From contig NZ_JBELZM010000001.1 of the NCBI RefSeq assembly GCF_040273735.1, forward strand, positions 372,001 through 436,000: a DNA stretch of 64,000 nt, in the 5' to 3' direction. This stretch comes from Solibacillus sp040273735 (GTDB lineage Bacteria > Bacillota > Bacilli > Bacillales_A > Planococcaceae). Shown piece after piece: positions 42,970 to 52,415 of this stretch (positions within the stretch are counted from its first letter, which is position 1; each line of letters opens with the position of its first letter). Both the position numbers and the translations under genes were made by a program. Below the pieces are notes generated by a model. The model had not been told where the DNA came from and made no database searches. It saw only the letters and a list, made by a program, of their open reading frames with translations.

Positions 42970-43503
42970 TTGGAAAAAAAGAAACAACGTTCTGTAACTC
43001 GCGGCATCATTTTAACCATTTTAGCAATCGCAATCGGATATACAGTTTACGCTGCCGTAACGAAAGATAAAATAAATATAGTACAAGCCGGAGCACAGGC
43101 GCCTGATTTTGAAGTAGTAGATTTGGATGGAGAAAAGCATAGATTGAAAGACTACGAGGGAAAGGGTGTCGTATTGAATTTCTGGGGTACATGGTGTGAG
43201 CCGTGTGAACGCGAATTTCCTGCAATGACTCGTCAATATGCGGAATTTAAGGGCCAGGATGTTCAAATTATTGCCGTTAACTTCGCACAGTCTGAATTCG
43301 AGGTTAAAAAATATGTGGCGAATATGGGGATGACGTTCCCGGTTGCGATCGATAAAACAAAAAGTGTTTTCACTGCCTATAATATTGGACCCCTGCCTAC
43401 ATCAATTTTCATTAAACCCGACGGTACAATAGACCGTATTATTACTGGAGAAATGACCGAAGGAGAAATTGTGCAATATATGGAGTCAATAAAGCCGGAA
43501 TAG
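42970..43503 (+). CDS. resA: Thiol-disulfide oxidoreductase ResA
   Basis: A 177-residue membrane-anchored thioredoxin-fold protein facing the outside. It reduces apocytochrome c before heme attachment. One N-terminal membrane helix, active site WCEPC, cis-Pro region LPTSIF. TTG start at 42970 with AAGGGGG 9 bases upstream. First gene of resABC-resDE. Confidence 0.95.
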   Translation: MEKKKQRSVTRGIILTILAIAIGYTVYAAVTKDKINIVQAGAQAPDFEVVDLDGEKHRLKDYEGKGVVLNFWGTWCEPCEREFPAMTRQYAEFKGQDVQIIAVNFAQSEFEVKKYVANMGMTFPVAIDKTKSVFTAYNIGPLPTSIFIKPDGTIDRIITGEMTEGEIVQYMESIKPE

Positions 43504-43516
43504 GAGTTTTTACGCA

Positions 43517-45175
43517 ATGAATAAACTAATTTGTGAATGCGGGCATGAAAATCCTGAAGGTACAACACTCTGCCAAAAATGCGGTTCTCCATTATCCGCA
43601 GAGGAAAAAAGCAAGAAAATTGCAGACATGCGGTACGAAGGGACAGCCATACGTTCAAAAACTTATAACAAGTCAATTATTGATAAAGTTTGGAATTTTT
43701 TCTCAAGTGTGAAAGTCGGAATTACGCTCATTATTATCAATTTAATAGCAGCATCAATTGGTACAATCCTGCCTCAGGAGTTTTATATAAGCGTAGCGAC
43801 AGACGCAGAGAAGGAAAAGTACTATTCAGATGTTTATGGATGGTTCGGTGAAATATACTACGCGTTAGGTTTATCGGATCTTTATTCATCCTTATGGTTC
43901 CAATTACTTGTATTAATGTTAGGTGTGTCCATTATTATTGCAAGTATAGATAGAGGTATTCCATTACATAAATCATTAAAAAATCAACGAGTAAAACGAC
44001 ATACAAACTTTATGAAGCGTCAGCGAATTATTGGTGAAGGGAAACCAACTGAAACGCCTGAACAAACGCTCCAGCTCGTGGAACAATCTTTAAAAAATTT
44101 GAAATACAATGTCCGACGAGAAGATGATTCCATTTTAGCGGAACGCGGGCGTTTTTCCCGCTATGGTGCCTACATAAACCATGTTGGATTAATCGTCTTT
44201 CTAATTGGGGTCATGCTCCATTTAGTACCTGGCATGTACGTGGATGAATCGATGTGGCTCCGTGAAGGCGAGACACGTGCTGTACCGGGTATGGACGGGT
44301 ACTTCCTGAAGAATGACAAATTTATTCTTGAAACTTACGACAATGTTCCTCAGGGTGAGCAGATCAAACAAGGGGTCAATGTAGTAGCGAAAAATTACCA
44401 GACGGACGTGACACTGTATAAACAGAAAGAAAACAGTGTGCCGGGACAGGCGGAAAACCTGAAAGAAGTGAAGAAATACGGAATTCAGGTAAACCATCCG
44501 CTCAAGCATGAGGGCTATGCGTTTTATCAGATGGATTTCCGTTTAAATGAAATTAAAACAATGGTGTTTGATTTAACGAACAAAGAAACGGAAGAATCGC
44601 TTGGTCAAATTAGCATTGATTTAACGAACCCGCAGGAAGTGTATACGCTCGAAAATGGCGCACAGGTCGAATTAATGGGTTTTTATCCGGACTTTTCAGG
44701 TTTTAAAGAAGGTGTACCGCAAACTGCGACCCAAACACCGAATAATCCGGCATTTATTTTTAAAATGATTACTCCTGAAACACCAGAAGGGGAGACAAGC
44801 TTTGTTGCGATCCAGCAAACACTGGAGCCTGAAGGTGACAATATATATAAAATGAAGTTTTCGAATGTTGAAACACGTCATATGTCGGGTCTAACGATTC
44901 GTTATGATCGGACAATCCCTATTTTAATCGTAGGGGGTATTATCTTTATGATTGGTGTTGCAATCGGTTCCTATTGGAATCATCGTCGTATATGGGTTGA
45001 ACAGGTGGCGGATGGAACAATACGTCTGGCAGCACATACGAATAAAAACTGGTTTAGTATGAAAAAAGATTTAGATGCATTAACGAAGCATGCTCATTTA
45101 CCGCAATACGTAGATCAACAGGAAAAAGAAAACAATGAACATGTTGAAACAGAAAAGGATGGTAAAACCTTATGA
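43517..45175 (+). CDS. resB: Cytochrome c biogenesis protein ResB (Ccs1)
   Basis: A 552-residue membrane protein that with ResC carries heme to the outer face and ligates it to apocytochrome c. It begins with a small zinc-ribbon-like segment (CECGHENPEG...CQKCGSP) also found in B. subtilis ResB, then three membrane helices, a large external domain and a final helix near residue 470. It overlaps resC by four bases (ATGA). Confidence 0.94.
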   Translation: MNKLICECGHENPEGTTLCQKCGSPLSAEEKSKKIADMRYEGTAIRSKTYNKSIIDKVWNFFSSVKVGITLIIINLIAASIGTILPQEFYISVATDAEKEKYYSDVYGWFGEIYYALGLSDLYSSLWFQLLVLMLGVSIIIASIDRGIPLHKSLKNQRVKRHTNFMKRQRIIGEGKPTETPEQTLQLVEQSLKNLKYNVRREDDSILAERGRFSRYGAYINHVGLIVFLIGVMLHLVPGMYVDESMWLREGETRAVPGMDGYFLKNDKFILETYDNVPQGEQIKQGVNVVAKNYQTDVTLYKQKENSVPGQAENLKEVKKYGIQVNHPLKHEGYAFYQMDFRLNEIKTMVFDLTNKETEESLGQISIDLTNPQEVYTLENGAQVELMGFYPDFSGFKEGVPQTATQTPNNPAFIFKMITPETPEGETSFVAIQQTLEPEGDNIYKMKFSNVETRHMSGLTIRYDRTIPILIVGGIIFMIGVAIGSYWNHRRIWVEQVADGTIRLAAHTNKNWFSMKKDLDALTKHAHLPQYVDQQEKENNEHVETEKDGKTL

Positions 45176-46356
45176 GTTTAATCGATTTAAGCGGTTATTT
45201 ACTGTATGCTGCATTCATTTCTTACTTAGTTGGTACATTTTTATTTGCAGGCGCAATTAAAGTGAAAAATGATACGGCAGCAGCACGGGCAGATAAATAC
45301 GGTAAAATTGCCCTTGTTGTTACAATTATCGGTTTTGTTGCACAGTTAGGTTACTTCATTACGCGCTGGGCGTACACAGGACATGCACCGGTTAGTAATA
45401 TGTTTGAATTTACAACAGCATTCGGTATGTTCATCGTACTATCGTTTATCGTCATTTACTTTACGTATAAAGTCGCGGCATTAGGTGTTATTGCTTTACC
45501 AATTGCATTATTGATAATTGCCTATGCCTCAATGTTCCCGACAGAAGTAAGTCCTTTAGTACCTTCACTGCAAAGTCATTGGCTCACAATTCATGTTACG
45601 ACTGCAGCATTAGGGCAATCGATTTTTGGGATTAGTGCGGTAGCCGGACTTATATACTTGCTGAGAAATGTGAATATGGACGAGCGCTCAAAAGAAAGTT
45701 TTTGGCTGGAAACAGTCATGTTCTGCTGTGTACTAGTTGTAGGGTTTGTTGCGGCAACGGTTACGTTCAATGCAATGGATTACGAAGCGAAGTATGAATA
45801 CGTTGATACATTGGATCAAGTCAATACATCTACATATTTGATGCCGGCTATATTCGGTATGAATGGATATGTGGAACTGTCCGAAGATCGTATGACACCA
45901 TTATTTGAGTTGCCGGCATTGATCGATGCACGGAAACTTACAACTGTTTTCTGGTCTGTGCTATTCGGTACTATCATTTATATACTCATTCGACTGATCT
46001 TTAGAAGAAAGATAGCGAAAATGTTCCAGCCATTAGTGAAACGGGTGAACTCGACGCTGATGGACGAAATCGCCTACCGTTCAATTTTGATTGCTTTCCC
46101 GATTTTTACATTAGGCGCGCTTATTTTTGCGATGATCTGGGCACAGGAAGCATGGGGCCGATTCTGGGGCTGGGACCCAAAAGAAGTATGGGCACTGATT
46201 ACATGGCTGTTTTATGCAGCATTTTTACACCTTCGCCTGTCAAAAGGTTGGGAAGGAAGAAAGAGTGCATGGCTTACGGTAATTGGTTTCCTTATTATCT
46301 TATTCAATTTAGTCGTAGTTAATCTAGTTATCGCTGGATTACACTCTTATGCATAA
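45172..46356 (+). CDS. resC: Cytochrome c biogenesis protein ResC (CcsA/CcsB-type)
   Basis: A 394-residue polytopic membrane protein with the heme-handling tryptophan-rich motif WGWDPKEVWALITW and external histidines. Forms the System II heme lyase with ResB. Followed by a terminator, so resDE can be expressed separately. Confidence 0.94.
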   Translation: MSLIDLSGYLLYAAFISYLVGTFLFAGAIKVKNDTAAARADKYGKIALVVTIIGFVAQLGYFITRWAYTGHAPVSNMFEFTTAFGMFIVLSFIVIYFTYKVAALGVIALPIALLIIAYASMFPTEVSPLVPSLQSHWLTIHVTTAALGQSIFGISAVAGLIYLLRNVNMDERSKESFWLETVMFCCVLVVGFVAATVTFNAMDYEAKYEYVDTLDQVNTSTYLMPAIFGMNGYVELSEDRMTPLFELPALIDARKLTTVFWSVLFGTIIYILIRLIFRRKIAKMFQPLVKRVNSTLMDEIAYRSILIAFPIFTLGALIFAMIWAQEAWGRFWGWDPKEVWALITWLFYAAFLHLRLSKGWEGRKSAWLTVIGFLIILFNLVVVNLVIAGLHSYA

Positions 46357-46454
46357 TGATAATGTGACAAGAAGTTCCTTTTTACACTATTATTAGAGCT
46401 ATTTTGATAGTTTCCAATTCTATGCAAAATAATTAATAAACTGTCATAAAGTTA

Positions 46455-46487
46455 GAAAAGTTCAATCAGAATGATTGGGCTTTTCTT
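46455..46487 (+). terminator. Terminator between resC and resD
   Basis: AAAAG-TTCAATCA/TGATTG-GGCTTTT hairpin followed by a T-rich stretch. A weak promoter (TTTTCA, N17, TACAAT ending 46514) follows for resDE. Confidence 0.65.
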
Positions 46488-46551
46488 TTCAATCGTTCAC
46501 TAAAAAGGTACAATAGAGAAGAGAAATAGAGTTTTGAAAGGGGCAACACCA

Positions 46552-47268
46552 GTGTCTGAAAATATTTCTGTGTTGATTGTGGATGACGAGGATCGAATTC
46601 GTCGTTTGTTAAAAATGTATTTAGAGCGTGAGGGCTATACAGTAGAAGAAGCGGAAAATGGAGAACAAGCACTTTCGATGGCACTTGAAAAAGATTATCA
46701 TTGTATTTTGTTGGATATTATGATGCCTGAAAAAGATGGTTTGGAAGTTTGTGCTGAACTGCGCGAAAAGAAAACAACGCCTATTATATTGTTGACGGCA
46801 AAAGGTGAAGAAGCAAACCGTGTACAAGGATTTGAGCTTGGTGCGGATGATTATATTGTGAAACCATTTAGTCCGCGAGAAGTCGTATTGCGTGTTAAAG
46901 CAATATTAAGACGTTCAGCAGTATTTTCACCTGTTTCAAATGCTTCATCTTCTAAAGACTTAGTTGTGTTCCCGCATTTAACAATCGACCATGATGCACA
47001 TCGTGTGACAGCGGATGGAACGGAAGTAAATTTAACACCGAAAGAATATGAATTATTATACTTTTTGGCGAAGGCACCCGATAAAGTATTCGACCGTGAG
47101 CAATTATTAAAAGAAGTTTGGCACTATGATTTCTTTGGTGATCTGCGCACAGTTGATACACATGTTAAGCGTTTGCGTGAAAAGCTTAACCGCGTCTCTG
47201 AAAATGCAGCGAAAATGATCGTTACCGTTTGGGGAGTAGGCTATAAGTTCGAGGTCGTAAATGATTAG
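46552..47268 (+). CDS. resD: Response regulator ResD
   Basis: A 238-residue OmpR-family regulator: receiver domain with acidic pocket VDDEDRIRRLL, phospho-Asp in CILLDIMMP and Lys in VKPFSPREV, plus a C-terminal winged helix (TPKEYELLYFL, RTVDTHVKRLREKL). It activates respiration and anaerobic genes with ResE. GTG 46552 is chosen with AAAGGGG 8 bases upstream; the TTG at 46534 lacks such spacing. It overlaps resE by 8 bases. Confidence 0.94.
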   Translation: MSENISVLIVDDEDRIRRLLKMYLEREGYTVEEAENGEQALSMALEKDYHCILLDIMMPEKDGLEVCAELREKKTTPIILLTAKGEEANRVQGFELGADDYIVKPFSPREVVLRVKAILRRSAVFSPVSNASSSKDLVVFPHLTIDHDAHRVTADGTEVNLTPKEYELLYFLAKAPDKVFDREQLLKEVWHYDFFGDLRTVDTHVKRLREKLNRVSENAAKMIVTVWGVGYKFEVVND

Positions 47269-49036
47269 AATAGCAACAAGTATTGTCGGGAAGCTATGGG
47301 TAACCATTTTGCTTCTCGTTTCATTTGTCCTGTTTATTTTCACAATTTTCATGTTGGAGTTTCTTGAAAACTATCATAACGAGCAGTCCGAGGCCTCATT
47401 AAGGCAAACAGCCGCAGCCATTGCAAGTATTATCGATGAGGAAGAGATCGATGATAAGCAGTTTGCGATCATTTCGGAGTTATTGACGGAAACGACAAAC
47501 GTACTTATCGCCAAAAGTTCAGATGAAATATTGTATGCAAGACAAGAAGGCATCAATAAAGAAGAAATTCAGCAAAAAATCATAAGAAGTAAGGCATTTG
47601 AAGAAGTGTATGCAACATCAGAGCCGATAGTAAAGGAACTGACACTGCCTTCGAATCGGGAGGAAGCGAGCAGCTCCGATTATATTGTATTAGGTTTCCC
47701 GCTGAAAAGTGTTGAAGATTTACATGGGGCCGTCTTTATCTACAAAAATCCCGATGCTTTACACCAGACTAGTAATGAAACGACGAAAATTGTTGTTTTA
47801 GCTGCGGCTATTGCATTTATATTGACGACAATTTTTGCATTTTTCCTTTCTTCTAAAATAACGCTTCCATTGCGTAAAATGAGAGAGCATGCATTTGAAT
47901 TGGCAAAGGGGCGTTTCGATTCGAAAATTGAAACGAAGCAAAATGATGAAATTGGTCAGCTTGCCGTTGCCTTTAACCAGATGGGCCGTCAATTGAAGCA
48001 TCATCTGGAAGTGATTAACCAAGAAAAAGAACAATTATCGAGTATTTTAACATCGATGACCGATTCCGTTATTACATTTAATCGCGATAAAACGATTTTA
48101 GTAAGCAATCCTCCTGCAGAGCGGCTACTGCAAAAATGGTTCGTCGAAAAAGGATTGGATAGCTCAAAGCCGATACCGGATGAACTTTATCAAATGCTTG
48201 ACCATGTGTTGAATTTCGAGGATCAACTGGACGAAGAGTTTGAAATGGGCAAATCTTATTACAGTATAACGATTAGTCCTTTGTACAGCAGAGATTCCAT
48301 TCGTGGAGCAGTCGCTGTTATACGTGATAAAACCGAAGAAACGAAACTGGAAAAACTGAAATCGGATTTCATCGCCAATGTTTCACATGAGCTCCGGACA
48401 CCAATCGCGATGCTCCAAGGCTATTCTGAGGCGATTATTGATGGTGTTGTAACAACAGAGGAAGAACGTATTGATATGATTCGGGTAATATACGATGAAT
48501 CACAGCGTATGAGTCGTCTCGTAACAGATTTACTTGACTTGGCGCGGATGGAATCTGGACATATGAGTCTCTATAAGGAAGACGTGCCATTAGTTGCAGT
48601 TATTGAACGGATGACGCATAAGTTTGACCAGACAGCGAAAGAAAAGCATGTGCAACTGCAGATTGAAACAGACTTCTCTGATGAAACGCTTATTTCGATT
48701 GATGAGGATCGTATCGAACAAGTATTAACGAACTTGATTGACAATGCGATTCGCCATACACCGGCCGATGGATCGGTAACTGTATCAATGGCAAATGAGC
48801 AAAACTATGCAAAAATTCAAATTAGGGATACAGGGCAGGGCATACCTCAAGATGATTTGCCGTATGTATTCGAACGGTTCTACAAAGCAGATAAAGCACG
48901 TACACGTTCGAAAGGCGGAACGGGCTTAGGTTTGGCCATTACGAAAAATATTGTGGAAGCACATAACGGCAGAATCTCTGTTGATAGTGTGGAACAACAA
49001 GGAACAACCTTTACATTTTACTTGCCATTATCTTAG
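47261..49036 (+). CDS. resE: Sensor histidine kinase ResE
   Basis: A 591-residue membrane kinase: two membrane helices (about 10-30 and 170-190) around an outside sensor domain, HAMP (about 190-245), PAS (about 255-360), HisKA with phospho-His in NVSHELRTP, and HATPase motifs (LTNLIDNAIRH, DTGQGIP, GGTGLGLAI). It senses redox or oxygen status and phosphorylates ResD. A structured repeat element and a terminator follow. Confidence 0.94.
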   Translation: MIRIATSIVGKLWVTILLLVSFVLFIFTIFMLEFLENYHNEQSEASLRQTAAAIASIIDEEEIDDKQFAIISELLTETTNVLIAKSSDEILYARQEGINKEEIQQKIIRSKAFEEVYATSEPIVKELTLPSNREEASSSDYIVLGFPLKSVEDLHGAVFIYKNPDALHQTSNETTKIVVLAAAIAFILTTIFAFFLSSKITLPLRKMREHAFELAKGRFDSKIETKQNDEIGQLAVAFNQMGRQLKHHLEVINQEKEQLSSILTSMTDSVITFNRDKTILVSNPPAERLLQKWFVEKGLDSSKPIPDELYQMLDHVLNFEDQLDEEFEMGKSYYSITISPLYSRDSIRGAVAVIRDKTEETKLEKLKSDFIANVSHELRTPIAMLQGYSEAIIDGVVTTEEERIDMIRVIYDESQRMSRLVTDLLDLARMESGHMSLYKEDVPLVAVIERMTHKFDQTAKEKHVQLQIETDFSDETLISIDEDRIEQVLTNLIDNAIRHTPADGSVTVSMANEQNYAKIQIRDTGQGIPQDDLPYVFERFYKADKARTRSKGGTGLGLAITKNIVEAHNGRISVDSVEQQGTTFTFYLPLS

Positions 49037-49052
49037 TAAAGAGAAACTTCAC

Positions 49053-49232
49053 ACAGTGGGGTTTTATCTCCACTGAGTTGAAAGAACACAAGCTAGAACC
49101 GTCATTTTCTTTGAAAACGCTTGTGTTACCAACTCCGTGTTGGCCACGAACCAATCGGGCTTTAACCGATATTCCTGCCTCTGCCGCTATGCTTTCGGGG
49201 CAGATAAATTGCTACCCGTTAATGCAGGATAA
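49053..49232 (+). repeat. Two-hairpin dispersed repeat element, copy 2
   Basis: Parts in order: CAGTGG...CCACTG hairpin (49055-49076), a second pairing of ACACAAGC (49089) with GCTTGTGT (49120), then CCAATCGGGCTTTAAC, a TGCCTCTGCC/GGGGCAGA hairpin, TACCCGTTAATGCAGGATAAA in shortened form TACCCGT...GCAGGATAAA. These match copy 1 (minus strand, about 305-455) in order and spacing, though the long stem is more decayed. It begins 17 bases after the resE stop, upstream of the real terminator. Confidence 0.65.
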
Positions 49233-49258
49233 AATAGGGTAATGGAATTATGAGTATG

Positions 49259-49307
49259 AAAAAGTTTATCATTTTGAATCGTTCAAAGTGATAAACTTTT
49301 CTTTTTA
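49259..49307 (+). terminator. Terminator of resDE
   Basis: AAAAGTTTATCA.TTTGAA/TTCAAA.TGATAAACTTTT hairpin followed by CTTTTT. Confidence 0.85.
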
Positions 49308-49339
49308 ATTGACTAGTTCATTCGTAGACGGATGATTAT

Positions 49340-49365
49340 TGTAACTTTTTTGTTTTGAAAACGAC
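49340..49365 (+). promoter_or_regulatory. SigX-type autoregulatory promoter
   Basis: TGTAAC (49340-49345), a 16-base spacer and CGAC (49362-49365) resemble the B. subtilis SigX promoter (TGTAAC...CGAC). Located 27 bases before sigX, consistent with autoregulation. Confidence 0.7.
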
Positions 49366-49391
49366 AAATTACGTGAATGGAGGTGGGATGG

Positions 49392-49925
49392 GTGCAGCAA
49401 TCCATTTTCCATCGATTATACGATACGTATCATCAGGATGTTTTTAATTTCTTATTTTACTTAGTGAAAAATCGTACCGCAGCTGAGGATCTTGCCCACG
49501 AAGTATACGTTCGTGTATTAAAATCATACGACCGTTTCGAAGGAAAAAGCTCGGAAAAAACTTGGCTGTTCTCTATAGCAAAAAATGTTGCGATCGACTA
49601 TTTCAGAAAAAAACAAGTTCGAGATAAACATGCATTTACAGCTTTTGATTGGGAAACAGAGCAACTCGTAAGCCCAGTCCCTTCACCTGAACAATTTACC
49701 GAATTGAATGATCAGCTCCATCAATTACTCGTTGCATTGGAGGAATGTTCAGGTGATCAGAAAATGGTTATTATCATGAGGTTTATTCAAGAACTTTCAA
49801 TTCAGGAAACGGCGGAAATATTAGGGTGGACGACCGGAAAAGTTAAAACGACTCAGCACCGTGCTTTAAAGAATCTGCGGCTGCTATTGGAAGCGCAAGA
49901 AGGAAGGGAGGCGAATCCATTATGA
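49392..49925 (+). CDS. sigX: ECF RNA polymerase sigma factor SigX
   Basis: A 177-residue ECF sigma factor: region 2 (FNFLFYLVKNRTAAEDLAHE, then KTWLFSIAKNVAIDYFRKK) and region 4 (LSIQETAEILGWTTGKVKTT). SigX governs cell-surface charge and antimicrobial peptide defence in B. subtilis. The start is GTG 49392, because the nearby ATG at 49377 lies on top of the ribosome binding site GGAGGTG. It overlaps rsiX by four bases. Confidence 0.9.
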   Translation: MQQSIFHRLYDTYHQDVFNFLFYLVKNRTAAEDLAHEVYVRVLKSYDRFEGKSSEKTWLFSIAKNVAIDYFRKKQVRDKHAFTAFDWETEQLVSPVPSPEQFTELNDQLHQLLVALEECSGDQKMVIIMRFIQELSIQETAEILGWTTGKVKTTQHRALKNLRLLLEAQEGREANPL

Positions 49926-51145
49926 AAAAGGAGCATTGGGAAGAAAAAGAAATTGAAATTTTTCTGAAAAAGGCACCGAAAGTAACCGATCATCGTTCAA
50001 AAGATGAGATATTTAATCGTTTAATGGATGAAGGAGCATTTAATGAAGATCCGCCTCGCATACAGCAAAACAATCAAAAAGGCATACGATGGGCACCATT
50101 ATTTGTTTCAATTGCATCAATATTTATTATAGTTCTGATCAGTGCACAATTTATAGGCAATAATGAGTCGGTCACTATGCAGAATGAAGCATTCGATCTC
50201 GCCAATCCGGAATCGGAAGAGAGTGTGACAATGAGTGCAAAGGAAGACGCATCTTCACAAAATGAGCGCTCTATGATCAATAGTTTCTCGACGGAAGCTC
50301 AACCTGAGCAAACATTAGTTTATGAAAACGAGCTAGAGGACAACACATTATTTGCAATTGGTCTTGCAGGGGATGATGCAGAAAGTGTTCCTGTAAGCAT
50401 ACTGATTCCAAATGAAGTTGTTGCCGAGAAAACGGGTACAGAAAATCCGACGAAGCTGGAACTTTATAACACATTCAGTCCGCTGATTGACGAACAGTCG
50501 CTAGGCTTTAATGAATACCATCCTTACAGTGGTGATTTGCGTGAGGAAGGGAACAGGCTTGTTCATACGCTGCCGGAAGATCACCAATATGATGCGGGAA
50601 CAGCTTCCTTATCAAATTATCTAGGCTCCCTAGTAGATACTTTCAGTGATGCATATATGGAAGTGGAAATTGAAAATATTGCCGGAAAACCAATATACTT
50701 TGACCATATTGGCGATGTCAATGAGCCGTTTTTATTAAATGATGAGAACGCCCAATATAATTATTTTATGTATCAGATGCGGAATGGGGCGGTATATTTA
50801 AGTCCGAATTTCCGAATGAGCTTTAAAGATGTGCAAGAAGCAATCAAAAATATGACGGTGGAAGCGAATGATATCTACAGAACGGTTATATTGCCGGGAG
50901 TATATTTAAAAGTTGAAGACGCTGAGTCCATCGTTGCGATTACTTTTGAAGAACCTTTAAACTTGGAGAATTATGAACCCGCTCAGGCAATGCGAATGAT
51001 TGAGGGATTAATAATGACAGCGGCAAGTTTTGAAAAACAGGTTAAATTTGAAAATATCGTACAGGAACAATGGGGCGGTTTTGACTTCACAAAACCAATA
51101 GAGAAGCCAATTGCGGCAAACCGTATCCATTATGAATTTCAATAA
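49922..51145 (+). CDS. rsiX: Anti-sigma X factor RsiX
   Basis: A 407-residue membrane protein: N-terminal cytoplasmic anti-sigma segment (about 1-55), one membrane helix (WAPLFVSIASIFIIVLISA) and a long outside domain with an acidic linker and a GerMN-like beta-rich region. It holds SigX inactive. Called from its overlap with sigX and architecture; sequence similarity among RsiX proteins is low. Confidence 0.85.
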   Translation: MKKEHWEEKEIEIFLKKAPKVTDHRSKDEIFNRLMDEGAFNEDPPRIQQNNQKGIRWAPLFVSIASIFIIVLISAQFIGNNESVTMQNEAFDLANPESEESVTMSAKEDASSQNERSMINSFSTEAQPEQTLVYENELEDNTLFAIGLAGDDAESVPVSILIPNEVVAEKTGTENPTKLELYNTFSPLIDEQSLGFNEYHPYSGDLREEGNRLVHTLPEDHQYDAGTASLSNYLGSLVDTFSDAYMEVEIENIAGKPIYFDHIGDVNEPFLLNDENAQYNYFMYQMRNGAVYLSPNFRMSFKDVQEAIKNMTVEANDIYRTVILPGVYLKVEDAESIVAITFEEPLNLENYEPAQAMRMIEGLIMTAASFEKQVKFENIVQEQWGGFDFTKPIEKPIAANRIHYEFQ

Positions 51146-51161
51146 TTCAAATAATTTTACT

Positions 51162-51201
51162 AGGAATTGTAAGCAATGGACTTTACAATTCCTTTTTTTT
51201 A
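51162..51201 (+). terminator. Terminator of sigX-rsiX
   Basis: GGAATTGTAA/TTACAATTCC hairpin followed by TTTTTTTT. Confidence 0.85.
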
Positions 51202-51253
51202 TATATAATAATAGTTATAGCAAGGTAATTGCTACATAATTTCATATTGATTC

Positions 51254-51424
51254 ATCTTCGGGGCAGGGTGTAACTCCCGACCGGCGGTAATAAAAGTTAT
51301 AACCTCTGACCATTTGCTTGGAGGAAGTTATATTGAACTTTTCGAGCCCGCGAGCCACTTTTTGTGTGCAGGATTTGGTGCAATTCCAAAGCCGACAGTA
51401 TAGTCTGGATGGGAGAAGGTGAAG
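51254..51424 (+). promoter_or_regulatory. FMN riboswitch (RFN element)
   Basis: RFN hallmark segments are present: TCTTCGGGGCAGGGTG, ACTCCCGACCGGCGGTAAT, GAGCCCGCGAGCC, GGATTTGGTGCAATTCC, GCCGACAGTATAGTCTGGAT and GGGAGAAGG. It lies between the rsiX terminator and ribU. FMN binding should shut off ribU; an intrinsic terminator follows at 51570. Confidence 0.96.
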
Positions 51425-51569
51425 GTACGGTCGTCATTTTTTGAAAATGCCGTGCTTTGCAGTACTTATTTCTAATTCCTTATTTGTTAACGGAATATTT
51501 TTCGTATACAAAAAACAGGAATAGCTGCAAATGCACAGATAGACCCTTTATTCAAGTGTGCCTATTTCT

Positions 51570-51603
51570 CCCTTATGCTCAAGTTTAGCATAAGGGTTTT
51601 TTC
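51570..51603 (+). terminator. Terminator of the FMN riboswitch
   Basis: CCCTTATGC/GCATAAGGG with a 9-base loop followed by TTTTTT, between the aptamer and ribU: the attenuation hairpin. Confidence 0.85.
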
Positions 51604-51666
51604 ATGAAATGATTTGATACGTCCTTTCTTCTTGCGAGATGGAATCAGCAAAGAGGAGAGATTTAT

Positions 51667-52242
51667 ATGCAAAAAAGAAGTTTAAAGTTGCGATCATTCG
51701 TAACAATCGCAATGCTGAGTGGGGTTTCATTTGTACTGATGTTATTAAACTTCCCGCTACCATGGTTCCCGGTGTTCTTACAAATTGATTTTAGTGATGT
51801 GCCAGCATTGATTGCGGCAATTACGATGGGACCTGTTGCAGGAATCCTAGTTGAACTTGTTAAAAATGTGCTTGACTGGATTTACACAGGGGCTCCTGAA
51901 GGAATTCCGGTAGGTCATATGGCTAACTTCGCTACAGGCGTATTATTCATTTTACCAGCTTACTATATTTATAAAAAATTCCCTTCTGCAAAAGGGTTAA
52001 TGACAGGCTTAGTTGTTTCTACAATTGTAATGTCACTTGGAATGGCGGCATTAAACTACGTGGCGTTCTTACCGCTGTATACGTACTTACTAGGCTTCGA
52101 ATATAATATGTACGAAACGATCGTGTTGGGTATTTTACCGTTTAATATTGTTAAAGGGATTATGATGTTTGTGGTCGTGACGATGCTTTACCGTACAATG
52201 CGTGTATGGATTGAAAATCAGCGCAGACAATATTTAGCTTAA
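51667..52242 (+). CDS. ribU: Riboflavin ECF transporter S component RibU
   Basis: A 191-residue membrane protein with six hydrophobic helices and the RibU pattern LLNFPLPWFPVFLQIDFSDV in key part FPVFLQIDFSDVPALI, then GPVAGILVELVKNVLDW. It binds riboflavin and couples to the shared ECF module. The FMN riboswitch upstream confirms the substrate. GAGGAGAG precedes the ATG. Confidence 0.95.
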   Translation: MQKRSLKLRSFVTIAMLSGVSFVLMLLNFPLPWFPVFLQIDFSDVPALIAAITMGPVAGILVELVKNVLDWIYTGAPEGIPVGHMANFATGVLFILPAYYIYKKFPSAKGLMTGLVVSTIVMSLGMAALNYVAFLPLYTYLLGFEYNMYETIVLGILPFNIVKGIMMFVVVTMLYRTMRVWIENQRRQYLA

Positions 52243-52258
52243 TTAAATAATAAATTAT

Positions 52259-52304
52259 GGAGTGATGTCGAAAAGTGTTAGCTTTATGACATCGCTCCTT
52301 TTAT
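52259..52304 (+). terminator. Terminator of ribU
   Basis: GGAGTGATGTC/GACATCGCTCC hairpin followed by TTTTATATT. Confidence 0.8.
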
Positions 52305-52415
52305 ATTTACTATTACTATTGTCATTCTATTATAGTGCTGATATGATATTGTACATTGTTAAGAAAATTTGGACGTTTCATTAAAACACCATGAAATGAC
52401 ATCTTAGGAGAGAAT

